Assembly (NCBI GenBank): GCA_021804095.1
Contig: JAJZKQ010000006.1
Location: 1 to 35,606, forward strand
DNA length: 35,606 nt
Origin: Microcaldota archaeon
GTDB lineage: Archaea; Micrarchaeota; Micrarchaeia; Micrarchaeales; CABMGC01
Direction of reading: 5' to 3'
Shown: positions 26,687 to 35,606 of the stretch, piece after piece
Position numbering within the stretch: the stretch's first letter is position 1
Layout of the letters: each line of letters begins with the position of its first letter
Program-made: the position numbers and the translations under genes
The notes under the pieces: generated by a model
The model's database searches: none
Seen by the model: only the letters and a program-made list of their open reading frames with translations
Told to the model about the DNA's origin: nothing

Positions 26687-29368
26687 ATGAAAACTATCCA
26701 ATCAGCATCAGAATTCCTTTCAGTGTATGGGATAGCCTTACTTATAATAGCAGTAGTCACAGTGATAATCTATGCAATAACCTCTCTTCCTTCTTCCACT
26801 GTTCCAAATACATGTACCTTTTCCGGATATGTTTCCTGCAGAAACATAGCAATAGGCTCAAACACTTTAGCTTCAAGAGCAATACTTCTGTTCTCGAACC
26901 CACAACAGTATGCCGTAGAAAATGCAATACCTACCATAAACATAACCAATATAGGGACATTTACCGGAAGCTGCAGTCCTTATTACGCGCTTCCCGGAGG
27001 AATATTCGAATGTGTCATAAACTTCAATAAGAAAATGATCCCAAACCAGCTTTCCAACGGGAGAATAAACCTAAGCCTAACCGTATGCACAACGATAAAC
27101 AATAAAAACTGCGGCCTTTCTCAGAGGGAAGTTTACTCCGGCAGCTTCAATGTACATATATCTCCAATAGTGCCTCCTCCAAGGTGTACAATCACATTAT
27201 CTGGAAATTCTGTAATTCCCTATGGCACCAGAAGCAACTTAACTGCAAATGTAAAGCTCTTCAAAACCAATATAGCAGGGGCGACAGTTAATTTTACAAC
27301 AGCAAACAGCATTAACTTACTCCTAAGCCAATCCCTTGTCAATACGGATAGCAATGGCAACGCAACAGCTTCAATATACTCTTCAACACCAGGTAACTAC
27401 CTTATAACTGCATCATTTGCAAACTGCACTGTCTCAAATACGATTACCTATCAGGCGCCGCCAGAATTTTTATCTGTTCTATCGAACGGATGCGGAGCCG
27501 CATCCGGTTCAGGAGAATATGCCTATGGGAGCAATGCGGCCTTTTCCATAATTCCATATAATGGATATACCTTTACAGGATGGACAGGATATGGCACAGG
27601 CTCTTACACCGGCAATATGTTGTCTCAGAATGTAATATTATATAATTCAGAGACAGAATCAGCAAGCTGTCAATTAAACCTGCCTTCCCTATACAGTCTC
27701 AATGTTATTCAGAATCCGCCTAATACGGGTTTCGTTTCAGGCTCAGGATATTATGCATATGGCCAAATAGCAGAAGTAAATGTATCAGCTCCGACTATTG
27801 CAGGAACAGAACAGTATTCAGAAAACTATTTCAAACCAGGTTACTACTACTTCCAGACGCCTCCTGGTACTTCTACAAGTACTCTATATACTATTTCAAT
27901 AGTGGGCGCAGGCGGCGCCGGAGGCTATGGCTATAGCGGCGCAGGCGCTTCCAGCGGAGGTTCAGGCGCCGGAGGCGGAGGATATCTGCAAGCTGTAGTA
28001 TCAGGATACCCTCCCGGTACTGGTTTCTATATAAATGTCGCAGAGGGAGCCCAAGTATCCAATGGACAGGCTGGCATATCTTCAGTAAGCGGGCCTAACT
28101 TCTATTCATACTCACTAGGAGGCCAGGGCGGAAGCGGAAATTATGATTCCGGAGGTTGTTATATTATACCAGGAGGCGCCGGAGGAACCGCTGGCGCTTC
28201 AGGCGCTATAAAGATACTTATAAATGACCAAGGAGCTTCAGGCCAGGAAAACACCTGTACTGTAGGTGGCAATGGCGGAGATTCCGGAGACTCCCAAGGA
28301 GCAGGCGGCGCCGGAGGCGGAAGCCAACAGACACATAATTCTAATACCGGATATCCCGGAGGAAACTTCGGCGGCGGCGGAGGCGGCGGAGCTGCAGGTG
28401 AAGGAAGTTCAAACAAATACTGTCATGGAAACGGATGTCTTCAAAACGGAGGTCCCGGTGCCGGAGGAGCTGTAAACATATTCTGGACCGAACCTGTTCA
28501 GGAATCAAACTATATCTTTTCGCATTGGACATGCTCCGGAGAAGCTTCATGCTATTCCGGAACCACGTATAATTTCACTATACCAATAACATCAAACACT
28601 ATAGAAACTGCAAACTTCAATGAAAGGCTCCTTCCAGGTTCTGTATCATACACCTCTCCTAATACCTATAACTTCTATACTCCCGCAGCGAGCAACACGT
28701 TAACTACATACCATGTAGTTCTTATCGGCGCCGGAGGAAACGGAGGCTATGGGTATTGGGGCGCTTCAGGCTGGAACGCAGGCGCCGGAGGCGGCGGAGG
28801 AGCATATATGAGCTTCAATATTTCCGGATATCCTCCTAATACCTTGTTAACATTTGTAGTTGGAAATTCAAATAATCCATATCCAAACTCTCCAAATCCC
28901 GATACTAATCCAGGAACATGGCCAAGCCATCCTTGGACATACTATGCTAATTACGGCGGAGCCACTACTCTTGCCGGCCCATCACTCTCAGTATCTGCCG
29001 GCGGAGGAGGAGGCGGCGGAGAACAATCCGATTCAGGAGATTGTTATCCTCTTCCAGGAGGCGCCCGAGGAATATACCAATACTCTGGAAATCTGGAAAA
29101 TATAATGTCAATTGATGGATACTCGGGCCAGAGTATCGGGTGCACATTCACTACAGGAGGAGCAGGCGGCGCCGGAGGAAACTCTGGAAATAACATGGGA
29201 ACTCCGGGCATAGCCGGAGCACATACTCTACAGGGAGGAAACGGAGGAATCTGGGGTGCCGGCGCCGGAGGCGGAGGCCTACCCCAATATGTAGACTGCC
29301 ATTCAATAGGCTGCAGTACCTCTGGTGGAACAGGCGCAGTAGGCTATGCTGAAATATCCTGGGGATAA
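26687..29368 (+). CDS. Large class III-signal-peptide surface protein with InlB-B-like repeats and duplicated Gly/Cys-rich domain
   Basis: N-terminal QSASEFLSVYGIALLIIAVVTVIIY; Ig-like region; 'GSGEYAYGSNAAFSIIPYNGYTFTGW' and 'GSGYYAYGQIAEVNV' repeats; two Gly-rich domains. Confidence 0.85.
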   Translation: MKTIQSASEFLSVYGIALLIIAVVTVIIYAITSLPSSTVPNTCTFSGYVSCRNIAIGSNTLASRAILLFSNPQQYAVENAIPTINITNIGTFTGSCSPYYALPGGIFECVINFNKKMIPNQLSNGRINLSLTVCTTINNKNCGLSQREVYSGSFNVHISPIVPPPRCTITLSGNSVIPYGTRSNLTANVKLFKTNIAGATVNFTTANSINLLLSQSLVNTDSNGNATASIYSSTPGNYLITASFANCTVSNTITYQAPPEFLSVLSNGCGAASGSGEYAYGSNAAFSIIPYNGYTFTGWTGYGTGSYTGNMLSQNVILYNSETESASCQLNLPSLYSLNVIQNPPNTGFVSGSGYYAYGQIAEVNVSAPTIAGTEQYSENYFKPGYYYFQTPPGTSTSTLYTISIVGAGGAGGYGYSGAGASSGGSGAGGGGYLQAVVSGYPPGTGFYINVAEGAQVSNGQAGISSVSGPNFYSYSLGGQGGSGNYDSGGCYIIPGGAGGTAGASGAIKILINDQGASGQENTCTVGGNGGDSGDSQGAGGAGGGSQQTHNSNTGYPGGNFGGGGGGGAAGEGSSNKYCHGNGCLQNGGPGAGGAVNIFWTEPVQESNYIFSHWTCSGEASCYSGTTYNFTIPITSNTIETANFNERLLPGSVSYTSPNTYNFYTPAASNTLTTYHVVLIGAGGNGGYGYWGASGWNAGAGGGGGAYMSFNISGYPPNTLLTFVVGNSNNPYPNSPNPDTNPGTWPSHPWTYYANYGGATTLAGPSLSVSAGGGGGGGEQSDSGDCYPLPGGARGIYQYSGNLENIMSIDGYSGQSIGCTFTTGGAGGAGGNSGNNMGTPGIAGAHTLQGGNGGIWGAGAGGGGLPQYVDCHSIGCSTSGGTGAVGYAEISWG

Positions 29369-29478
29369 GAACCCAATTCCTTGTCTATCATGTCCGGCAC
29401 TCTCTAATTTCCGAAGCATGGCAAACTCTTTATAATCTTTCCTGACAATATATAATAAAACTTACCTCAGTGGTTATA

Positions 29479-30021
29479 ATGAAACTCAGACCTGCAAGAA
29501 CTATGAGATATATAACAAGCCAAGCGTGGAGCAGATACTCCGTGAAGAAACCAAAAAAGAATTTTGTAAAGGCGCTGCCACATACAAGCCTGTTAATATT
29601 CCGCATGGGCGTGAATAAACCTGAATACGATACAATACTAACGTTAAAGGCAGACCATTATGTACAGGTAAGATCAAATTCCCTTGAAGCCGCAAGGCAG
29701 ACAGCAAACAAGTATCTGGAAAGCCAGCTTCCTAACAATTACTTCTTCAGAGTAGTAACCTACCCTCATCAGGTAATAAGGGAGAAAAAGAGAGCCACAG
29801 GCGCCGGAGCAGACCGACTTTCACAGGGAATGTCCATGTCTTTCGGCAAGCCTGTATCTGTAGCAGCAAGAATAAATCAGGGAACAGATGTCTTCGAAGT
29901 TAAAGTAATAGGCAACACGGCCTCGCTCAGCGTTGCAAAAGAGGCACTCAAGAGGGCATCCTCGAAAATCTCCGGGCACTATTCCATAATAGCAAAGCCT
30001 ATAGCGAAAAAAGCCGGATAA
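29479..30021 (+). CDS. rpl10e: Ribosomal protein L10e (L16 family)
   Basis: MKLRPARTMRY...NVNKPEYD-like 'GVNKPEYDTILTLKADHYVQVRSNSLEAARQTANKYLE', 'FFRVVTYPHQVIREKK'. Confidence 0.95.
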   Translation: MKLRPARTMRYITSQAWSRYSVKKPKKNFVKALPHTSLLIFRMGVNKPEYDTILTLKADHYVQVRSNSLEAARQTANKYLESQLPNNYFFRVVTYPHQVIREKKRATGAGADRLSQGMSMSFGKPVSVAARINQGTDVFEVKVIGNTASLSVAKEALKRASSKISGHYSIIAKPIAKKAG

Positions 30022-30182
30022 TCAACATACACAAGCTCCAAGCCCAAGCTTCAATAAGCCCATTCGATGTTATGTTCCATGCATTCCAATCCTGCCTATG
30101 TCCCGGCATATCCGTTTTCATACAGGCAGGGATTAACCGGAAATATTTATGGCCTGGAATTCAAAAATAGCAAATCCCGGAT

Positions 30183-30722
30183 CTACAGCTGTTCGTTTTT
30201 ATACTGCCTTATTACCTCATCAATCATAAGCCTCAGCCATGCCGTGAATTCTTCAGGTTTTTTTCCGATTTCAGATCTAAGCTCTTCAAGGCCTATCCAC
30301 TTCCAGTCCTGAACCTCTTTAGGATCAGGTTTAGGCGTGCCATTATACCTGCCGAATATTATATGGTCATATTCGCGTTCACGTAGCCCGCTTCCTACAT
30401 CAGCCTCATAGGGAAAGACGAAAGCTTCATGCATCTCGCAATCAAAGCCCATCTCCTCCACAAGCCTTCTATGTGCGGAATCTATGACACTCTCCCCAGG
30501 CATCGGATGGCTGCAGCAGGTATTTGACCATTTCTCTCCGGAATGATACTTCTCTCTATCTCTCTGCTGCATCATTGTCTCTCCCTTATCATTGAAGATG
30601 AAGACAGATATGGCTCTATGCCACTTTCCATTCTCCTTATCATGGGCCTTCATCTTCTCCTCTATTCCTATAGCCTCATCAGTCTCCTTATTTACCAGTA
30701 TAACCATATTTTTTTCATCCAT
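30183..30722 (-). CDS. idi: Isopentenyl-diphosphate delta-isomerase, type I (Nudix)
   Basis: KWHRAISVFIFNDKGETMMQQRDREKYHSGEKWSNTCCSHPMPGES...AHRRLVEEMGF...EREYDHIIFG. Confidence 0.95.
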   Translation of the reverse strand: MDEKNMVILVNKETDEAIGIEEKMKAHDKENGKWHRAISVFIFNDKGETMMQQRDREKYHSGEKWSNTCCSHPMPGESVIDSAHRRLVEEMGFDCEMHEAFVFPYEADVGSGLREREYDHIIFGRYNGTPKPDPKEVQDWKWIGLEELRSEIGKKPEEFTAWLRLMIDEVIRQYKNEQL

Positions 30723-30857
30723 CTAAACCCTTTTATATGAATCAATACTATTCTAATATGATTGTAATTCTTATATAATATACCTATAAAACTAAAGTCT
30801 AAATACCATCAAATCCAGATAATATTCCGAATAGGAATAAAACAAAGGTTCTTTCTA

Positions 30858-31775
30858 ATGAAAATATTATTGCAGTTTCCTGAAGGGCTTAAGCCAAAGG
30901 CATTAGAATATGCGAAAAAGCTTGAGAATGAAGGGAATACTGTATTCATCTCATCGTCACCAACATACGGCGCATGCGACCTGGCCATAGACGAGGCAAA
31001 GGCAATAGGCGCTGAAAAACTTGTGCACTACGGCCACGCCGAGTTCCACCATGTAGACTTCAATGTTGAATATGTATTCTATACTGTAGACGCACCGACA
31101 GAAATCCTGGAGAGATCCATGGAACAAATCAAAGACTTCAATACAATAGGTATAGTCACCACAATACAGCATGTACACCAGCTTGATGAAGTGAAGCGCT
31201 TTTATGAAAGCAGGGGAAAGACTGTAGTCATCGGCAGGCCTTACGGGTTTGCAAAACACCAGGGCCAAATACTGGGCTGCGATATAGGCAGCGCAGCAAA
31301 CATCGACAGGAAGGTAGATGCACACATATACTTCGGCGGCGGAATATTCCATCCGCTGGGTGCAGTATTGCATACTACAAAGCCATTCCTCGCAATAGAG
31401 CCATTTACAAATACCATAGAGTTCATGGATCACTACCGTGAGAAGTACAGGAAAAGGAAGATGGGAAAGATAGCCGCCGCATTAGATGCAAAGAAATTCG
31501 GAATACTAGTAAGCACAAAAAACGGCCAGCATAATCTAAACCTTGCAAAACTGATCAAAGACAGGATAGAGAGAAATGGATTATCTGCCGCAATACTCAT
31601 ATCCAACAATATAGACTTCCAGTCGATTGAGAATATGATGGAATTCGATGCCTTCATCAATACCGCATGCCCAAGAATAGCGGTCGATGACACAGAGCGG
31701 CTGAAAAGGCCACTCCTCAGCGCAAATGAGCTTATGGAGGTATTAAACCTCAGAAAAGAACACTCCGGCAAATGA
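30858..31775 (+). CDS. dph2: Diphthamide biosynthesis protein Dph2
   Basis: LLQFPEGL, three cluster-Cys motifs YGACDLA, LGCDIG, NTACPRIAVDD. Confidence 0.94.
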   Translation: MKILLQFPEGLKPKALEYAKKLENEGNTVFISSSPTYGACDLAIDEAKAIGAEKLVHYGHAEFHHVDFNVEYVFYTVDAPTEILERSMEQIKDFNTIGIVTTIQHVHQLDEVKRFYESRGKTVVIGRPYGFAKHQGQILGCDIGSAANIDRKVDAHIYFGGGIFHPLGAVLHTTKPFLAIEPFTNTIEFMDHYREKYRKRKMGKIAAALDAKKFGILVSTKNGQHNLNLAKLIKDRIERNGLSAAILISNNIDFQSIENMMEFDAFINTACPRIAVDDTERLKRPLLSANELMEVLNLRKEHSGK

Positions 31776-31902
31776 ATATGCTATTCCATACTCTTCGGTG
31801 CTTCAAAATCCGTACAAAAAGCAGCATAATCTGAGTACACCCGGCTAAAAACAAAAGCCGGAATAAACTTTATCTAATTTTATCAAAAGCCGAAAAGCCT
31901 GT

Positions 31903-32409
31903 TTAGCTCGTGGCCTTTGCTGAAATTGTAGCTATCTCTACCTCGTTCAAAGAGCCAGATCCTCCTCCTACCGTATATTCAGCCCATAATGTTCCTGTAA
32001 TGCCTGATCCTATTCTTACTGATGCAGGAGCTGCAATAGGAACTGATACCTGGACCTGAGTCTCAGAAGGAAGCCCATTAGTGAGCGTATTGCTTGTCTC
32101 AAGCATCTGTGGTGTAAAGACTCCGCTCTGTGCGTTCGACGCAGATGTTGTGTTAACAAAAATTATATTTGCAGTCACCCATGGAGTTCCGGTATCCTGT
32201 CCTATTGTAACCAGGAGATTTCCAGAAGAAGCACTGTATGACTGTATGTCACATGTGAATCCGGAAGTTGCAGTACACTGGTTGCCAAGAAGGCTTCCAT
32301 TGAATACCCCTATAGATACCAATGCAATTATTACAACCGATATAATCAGCAGTGCCCATCCGTATGTCATCAGATATTCCATTGCGCTTTGCAGCTTGAA
32401 TATTGCCAT
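31903..32409 (-). CDS. Class III signal peptide (pilin-like) secreted protein
   Basis: LQSAMEYLMTYGWALLIISVVIIALVSIGVF N-terminus. Confidence 0.85.
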   Translation of the reverse strand: MAIFKLQSAMEYLMTYGWALLIISVVIIALVSIGVFNGSLLGNQCTATSGFTCDIQSYSASSGNLLVTIGQDTGTPWVTANIIFVNTTSASNAQSGVFTPQMLETSNTLTNGLPSETQVQVSVPIAAPASVRIGSGITGTLWAEYTVGGGSGSLNEVEIATISAKATS

Positions 32410-32452
32410 ATAATCCGATTAATAATAGAAAAGAAAGATTTAAATAACTATT

Positions 32453-32492
32453 ATCCTTTCTTAACAAACCCTCCCCATCCTTTCTTAACAAA
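32453..32492. repeat. Two direct repeats ATCCTTTCTTAACAAA, 24-bp period, upstream of the pilin-like gene
   Basis: Copies at 32453-32468 and 32477-32492. Confidence 0.8.
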
Positions 32493-32540
32493 ACCCCTAC
32501 TGACAAAATTGACAGGATTCATAAAATATCAGTGAAGGCT

Positions 32541-33347
32541 TCAATCCTTGCTTTCCATTATCACTGCTATGGTCTTGTCAAGCTGTTCCTTAAGCTTGTC
32601 TGCAATGAATCTCTTGGAATACGCATCCGCCCTTGCCGCTATGCTTATCTTAGTTGCATAAGCCCTTGCCAATCTTCCCCTCTGCTTCTTGCTTGCATTC
32701 CCAAGCTGCGGGAGCTTGAAAAGCACTCCGTATTTGGGAGGCCTCCCTCCAAATTTCAGATGCTTGAAAAGGGCCTTCTCGGCTCCAAGTAGCTGTATAG
32801 TGCTTGCCGGGAATGTCGCAAGCCTCTCAACCGAGCCTGCCTTAAGCAGAAGCTCAGCTGCAATCTTGGGTTCAATAAGATATGTTACATTAGGAAGGGC
32901 CTTGCCCACGCTTTCTCCTATGTATTTATCCAATGTATTCTGAAGTTCGGTAAGATCCTTCTCTGTTTTTGCCAACTCTCTCAAAGCCTTGTATTCCTCT
33001 TCCCCTATTTTCGGCCTGGTACTGTTCCCAATTATTCTTTTGAATATCTCAGTTCCGGCTGCCCCGGCGGCCTTCTCCAGCATCTCCTGGGTGACGCTTT
33101 CAGAATCTTTCATATTCAAGACAATTTCCGCGTATGCTTCCGCATTCAGTCCCTGCAATTCGGGAAAGTATATGCTATACCATTCATCCATTCTCTCATA
33201 TACTATGCCTTTTACCTTGTCTATCTCTTTGTAGGTGCTTATGGCCTGCATTATGGGATGGTCGGCTGTAGAATAGGCAATCTTTACCTCTTCCCTAGAC
33301 TCAGCAAGCATCCTTCTCCTTTTTTCGTTTTTCCCTTCCCTTTCCAA
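32541..33347 (-). CDS. nop5: Nop5/Nop56/58-family C/D RNP protein, short form
   Basis: WYSIYFPELQGL; VGKALPNVTYLIEPKIAAELLLKAGSVERLATFPASTIQLLGAEKALFKHLKFGGRPPKYGVLF Nop domain. Confidence 0.93.
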   Translation of the reverse strand: MEREGKNEKRRRMLAESREEVKIAYSTADHPIMQAISTYKEIDKVKGIVYERMDEWYSIYFPELQGLNAEAYAEIVLNMKDSESVTQEMLEKAAGAAGTEIFKRIIGNSTRPKIGEEEYKALRELAKTEKDLTELQNTLDKYIGESVGKALPNVTYLIEPKIAAELLLKAGSVERLATFPASTIQLLGAEKALFKHLKFGGRPPKYGVLFKLPQLGNASKKQRGRLARAYATKISIAARADAYSKRFIADKLKEQLDKTIAVIMESKD

Positions 33348-33462
33348 ATAATCATCTCAATTCAAAACAAATCCTGTTACCGATTCCCAACACTTTCAAA
33401 GCACTCTGCCAAAATAACGGAAAGGCTTCCCTCCCATCTATATCATACTATTTTATGCTCTT

Positions 33463-33496
33463 TTTATGCCTAAAGATTATTTATGCCTAAAGATTA
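33463..33496. repeat. Perfect tandem duplication of a 17-bp unit TTTATGCCTAAAGATTA
   Basis: 33463-33479 and 33480-33496 identical and adjacent, upstream of the glycosylase gene. Confidence 0.9.
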
Positions 33497-33532
33497 ATAT
33501 ATATAGAAGCGTCAGTATGTGGTGGGATTTAA

Positions 33533-34465
33533 ATGTCATCAAGGACTCATGCAGAAGAAGGAACTACTACTCTAAAAGATAGCGGATGGAATCGCATAGA
33601 TACGAAGTTTCCAATAAATGTAAAGGCAAGCCTCGAGAGCGGCCAGCCTCTCTCCTTCCACTCAACATACAACATTACGAATGGAATTGCCAGAGTATGC
33701 TATGTAACACGAAATGGCGTAATAGAACTTTCATACAGGGAAGGCAGGCTCCAGGATACTCTCTTCTTCAGGCATCATGGGAAATACACTAAAAAGACGG
33801 CTTCGGAAGAAATAACAAAAAGATTCGGACTTGAAGACGACATGGAAGACATATACAAAAAGATATCGACAGACAAGCACATAAAAAAGGCAATAGACTC
33901 CCACTACGGCTTGAGGGTAACGCATAACGATCCATGGGAGACTACCTTATGCTTTGTAATATCCCAATTCAACAACATAAAACGGATAAAAGGAATAGTA
34001 AGAAACCTCATAAACAGTTATGGCATGGAGCTAGAATCCGGAAACACGCTTACACATATCTTTCCCGAGCCGGAGGCCATAGCAGATGCAAGCATCGGGG
34101 ATCTTGTCAAGGCAGGCACTGGCTTCCGCGCAAAATACATAAAAAACGTTGCCACCGCGGTGTCAAACAATTTCGATCTGGACAAAATACACGGCATGGA
34201 TTACCAGGAAGGCAAGGAGTACCTTATGGAAATGGAAGGCATAGGGGACAAAGTCGCAGACTGCATACTTCTTATGGGCTATAAAAAGCTCAATGCGTTT
34301 CCCATAGATGTCTGGATAAAGCGTTCCATGGAAGATCTCTACATGAAAAACAGGAAGGCAAACATATCCGAGATACACTCCCTTGCCGATGAAAAATGGG
34401 GAGGCTATGCGGGATATGCCCAGCAGTACCTCTTCCACCACGCAAGAAACCCGGTATATCAATGA
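33533..34465 (+). CDS. ogg: 8-oxoguanine DNA glycosylase, OGG1-like HhH-GPD family
   Basis: NDPWETTLCFVISQFNNIKRI, MEGIGDKVADCILLMGYKKLNAFPIDVWIKR (HhH, catalytic Lys and Asp). Confidence 0.92.
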   Translation: MSSRTHAEEGTTTLKDSGWNRIDTKFPINVKASLESGQPLSFHSTYNITNGIARVCYVTRNGVIELSYREGRLQDTLFFRHHGKYTKKTASEEITKRFGLEDDMEDIYKKISTDKHIKKAIDSHYGLRVTHNDPWETTLCFVISQFNNIKRIKGIVRNLINSYGMELESGNTLTHIFPEPEAIADASIGDLVKAGTGFRAKYIKNVATAVSNNFDLDKIHGMDYQEGKEYLMEMEGIGDKVADCILLMGYKKLNAFPIDVWIKRSMEDLYMKNRKANISEIHSLADEKWGGYAGYAQQYLFHHARNPVYQ

Positions 34466-35028
34466 TAAAGCGGATAGACGATATAGAGGAAGAGCTCATC
34501 CTGATGCAGAAGCGCAAGGACAAAGTCCTGGACATATCCAGGAGTCTGATAAGGCTTGCAGGAAAATCGATAACATTCATGCACGCCAGGGATATGAAAA
34601 AGGCAAAGCTTCTCCTTGGCAATACGGAAGAGCTTGTCAGGAAGCTCCAGAAGGAAGACAAAGGCTTTGAATACAATTCGCAGCAGGCATATCAGGAATA
34701 TGCCGAAGCGGCTGTCCTATATTCTATAATAAACTCGGGCAAGATCCCCACCGATAAAGACCTGGGGATAGATAGCATATCCTACATGCTGGGCCTTCTC
34801 GATACTGTGGGGGAGCTTAAGCGTGAGATCTTCGAAGCCCTTCGAAAGAACGACGTAAAAAGCGCAGAGAGCCTCTTCGGCTTCATGTCGGAGATACACG
34901 ACTCGATGCTTCCATTGAGGTTCAGCAGCTCTCTTGTAGGGGATCTGCGTAAAAAACAGGATACCGCAAGGATACAGCTTGAAAATGCAAGCAGCGAGCT
35001 TCTCTCGTTCAGGAAGAAATCCTCATGA
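34462..35028 (+). CDS. Translin-family protein
   Basis: ATG overlaps the ogg stop (ATGA); 'QEYAEAAVLYSIINSGKIPTDKDLGIDSISYMLGLLDTVGELKREIFEALRKNDVKSAESLFGFMSEIHDSML'. Confidence 0.88.
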   Translation: MIKRIDDIEEELILMQKRKDKVLDISRSLIRLAGKSITFMHARDMKKAKLLLGNTEELVRKLQKEDKGFEYNSQQAYQEYAEAAVLYSIINSGKIPTDKDLGIDSISYMLGLLDTVGELKREIFEALRKNDVKSAESLFGFMSEIHDSMLPLRFSSSLVGDLRKKQDTARIQLENASSELLSFRKKSS

Positions 35029-35134
35029 CCTTCCGCTTTCGCCAGAATCTAAAATGTGCAAATTCATCTTGCAGGGTGTCGTATAACACCGCAAGAAGCA
35101 TAAATATCATGGCATATCAAAATATAATGGACGC

Positions 35135-35593
35135 ATGTGGGTATTAGTGATGCCAAACAAGCTTGAATCAATAATCGAAGAAGAGCAAAAGCGTATGCTT
35201 ACGGAAGGCAAGAGATACGTGATAGAGCCCAGGTACTTCCATATTGTAAGCGCTATACTTAGCCCGGGGGAGTATGTCGTCATGGGCGCCTCCCAGCGAT
35301 TCCCACACGCCCTGGCCCCATCCCTTCTCATAGCAACAAACAAAAGGGTGCTTCTGATAAAACTCTCTTTCTGGACATTATATACCGGGCATAATCTCTG
35401 GTCTCCTTCAAATGTTATAAACATACATTACGACAGGATAGCACAGATCTCCCTGAGCAGCGGCAGGTTTTTCTCCACTATAAAGATGAAGATTGTAGGA
35501 AGTGAAACCAATGTGGAGCTGTCAAAACTTACAAAGAAAGAAGGAAGGCGGCTGGTGGGCTTCCTTGAAAGGATAGCGCTTGCAGACGAATAG
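35135..35593 (+). CDS. PH-like (YokE/bacterial PH) domain protein
   Basis: 'ILSPGEYVVMGASQRF...LLIATNKRVLLIKL...VINIHYDRIAQISLSSGRFFSTIKMKIVGSETNVEL'. Confidence 0.7.
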   Translation: MWVLVMPNKLESIIEEEQKRMLTEGKRYVIEPRYFHIVSAILSPGEYVVMGASQRFPHALAPSLLIATNKRVLLIKLSFWTLYTGHNLWSPSNVINIHYDRIAQISLSSGRFFSTIKMKIVGSETNVELSKLTKKEGRRLVGFLERIALADE

Positions 35594-35606
35594 GATATGG
35601 AATACA

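Noticed and set aside
28159-28416. Antisense proline-rich ORF opposite the glycine-rich gene
   Set aside because: Automatic consequence of GGN-rich codons on the sense strand (GGN/CCN complement).
27900-29300. Glycine-rich repeats as a DNA minisatellite without coding function
   Set aside because: A single open frame spans 893 codons with a signal peptide, conserved cysteines and structured N-terminal domains.
30957-31433. 158-aa antisense ORF inside dph2
   Set aside because: Dph2 has convincing catalytic motifs; the antisense ORF has no recognisable domain and is a composition artefact.

Overview
The window reads as an archaeal chromosome segment. Gene content and two QSA(M/S)E(Y/F)L-type class III signal peptides suggest a DPANN/Micrarchaeota-like genome, but the lineage is inferred, not searched. 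Housekeeping genes include thrS, an XPF/Hef-type nuclease, Cgi121 (KEOPS), argH, argG, nre, a phosphohexomutase, rpl10e, type I idi, dph2, nop5, ogg and translin. They surround several accessory regions. The strongest candidate for an under-described system is a compact minus-strand cluster (17775-24978) that resembles a type IV secretion or DNA-transfer apparatus: VirB2-like pilin, VirB6-like polytopic protein, a split VirB4 (TM plus N-terminal domain, then a separate ATPase), several small membrane or winged-helix proteins, and a large HerA/TraG-like ATPase. Other notable signals are: a tRNA-Leu-anchored island with two integrase C-terminal relics and two different HicBA toxin-antitoxin pairs, closed by a second tRNA-Leu 3'-half; a tRNA-Leu with about 20 extra nt; an argHG block flanked by a 57-bp duplicate of the nre 5' end whose three differences are all synonymous; a Cgi121 gene with no conventional start codon; 10-bp-periodic operator repeats upstream of an RHH regulator; and a large class III-signal surface protein with a duplicated Cys/Gly-rich domain. 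No CRISPR array or rRNA was seen. All family calls are by eye from protein motifs; no searches were run.
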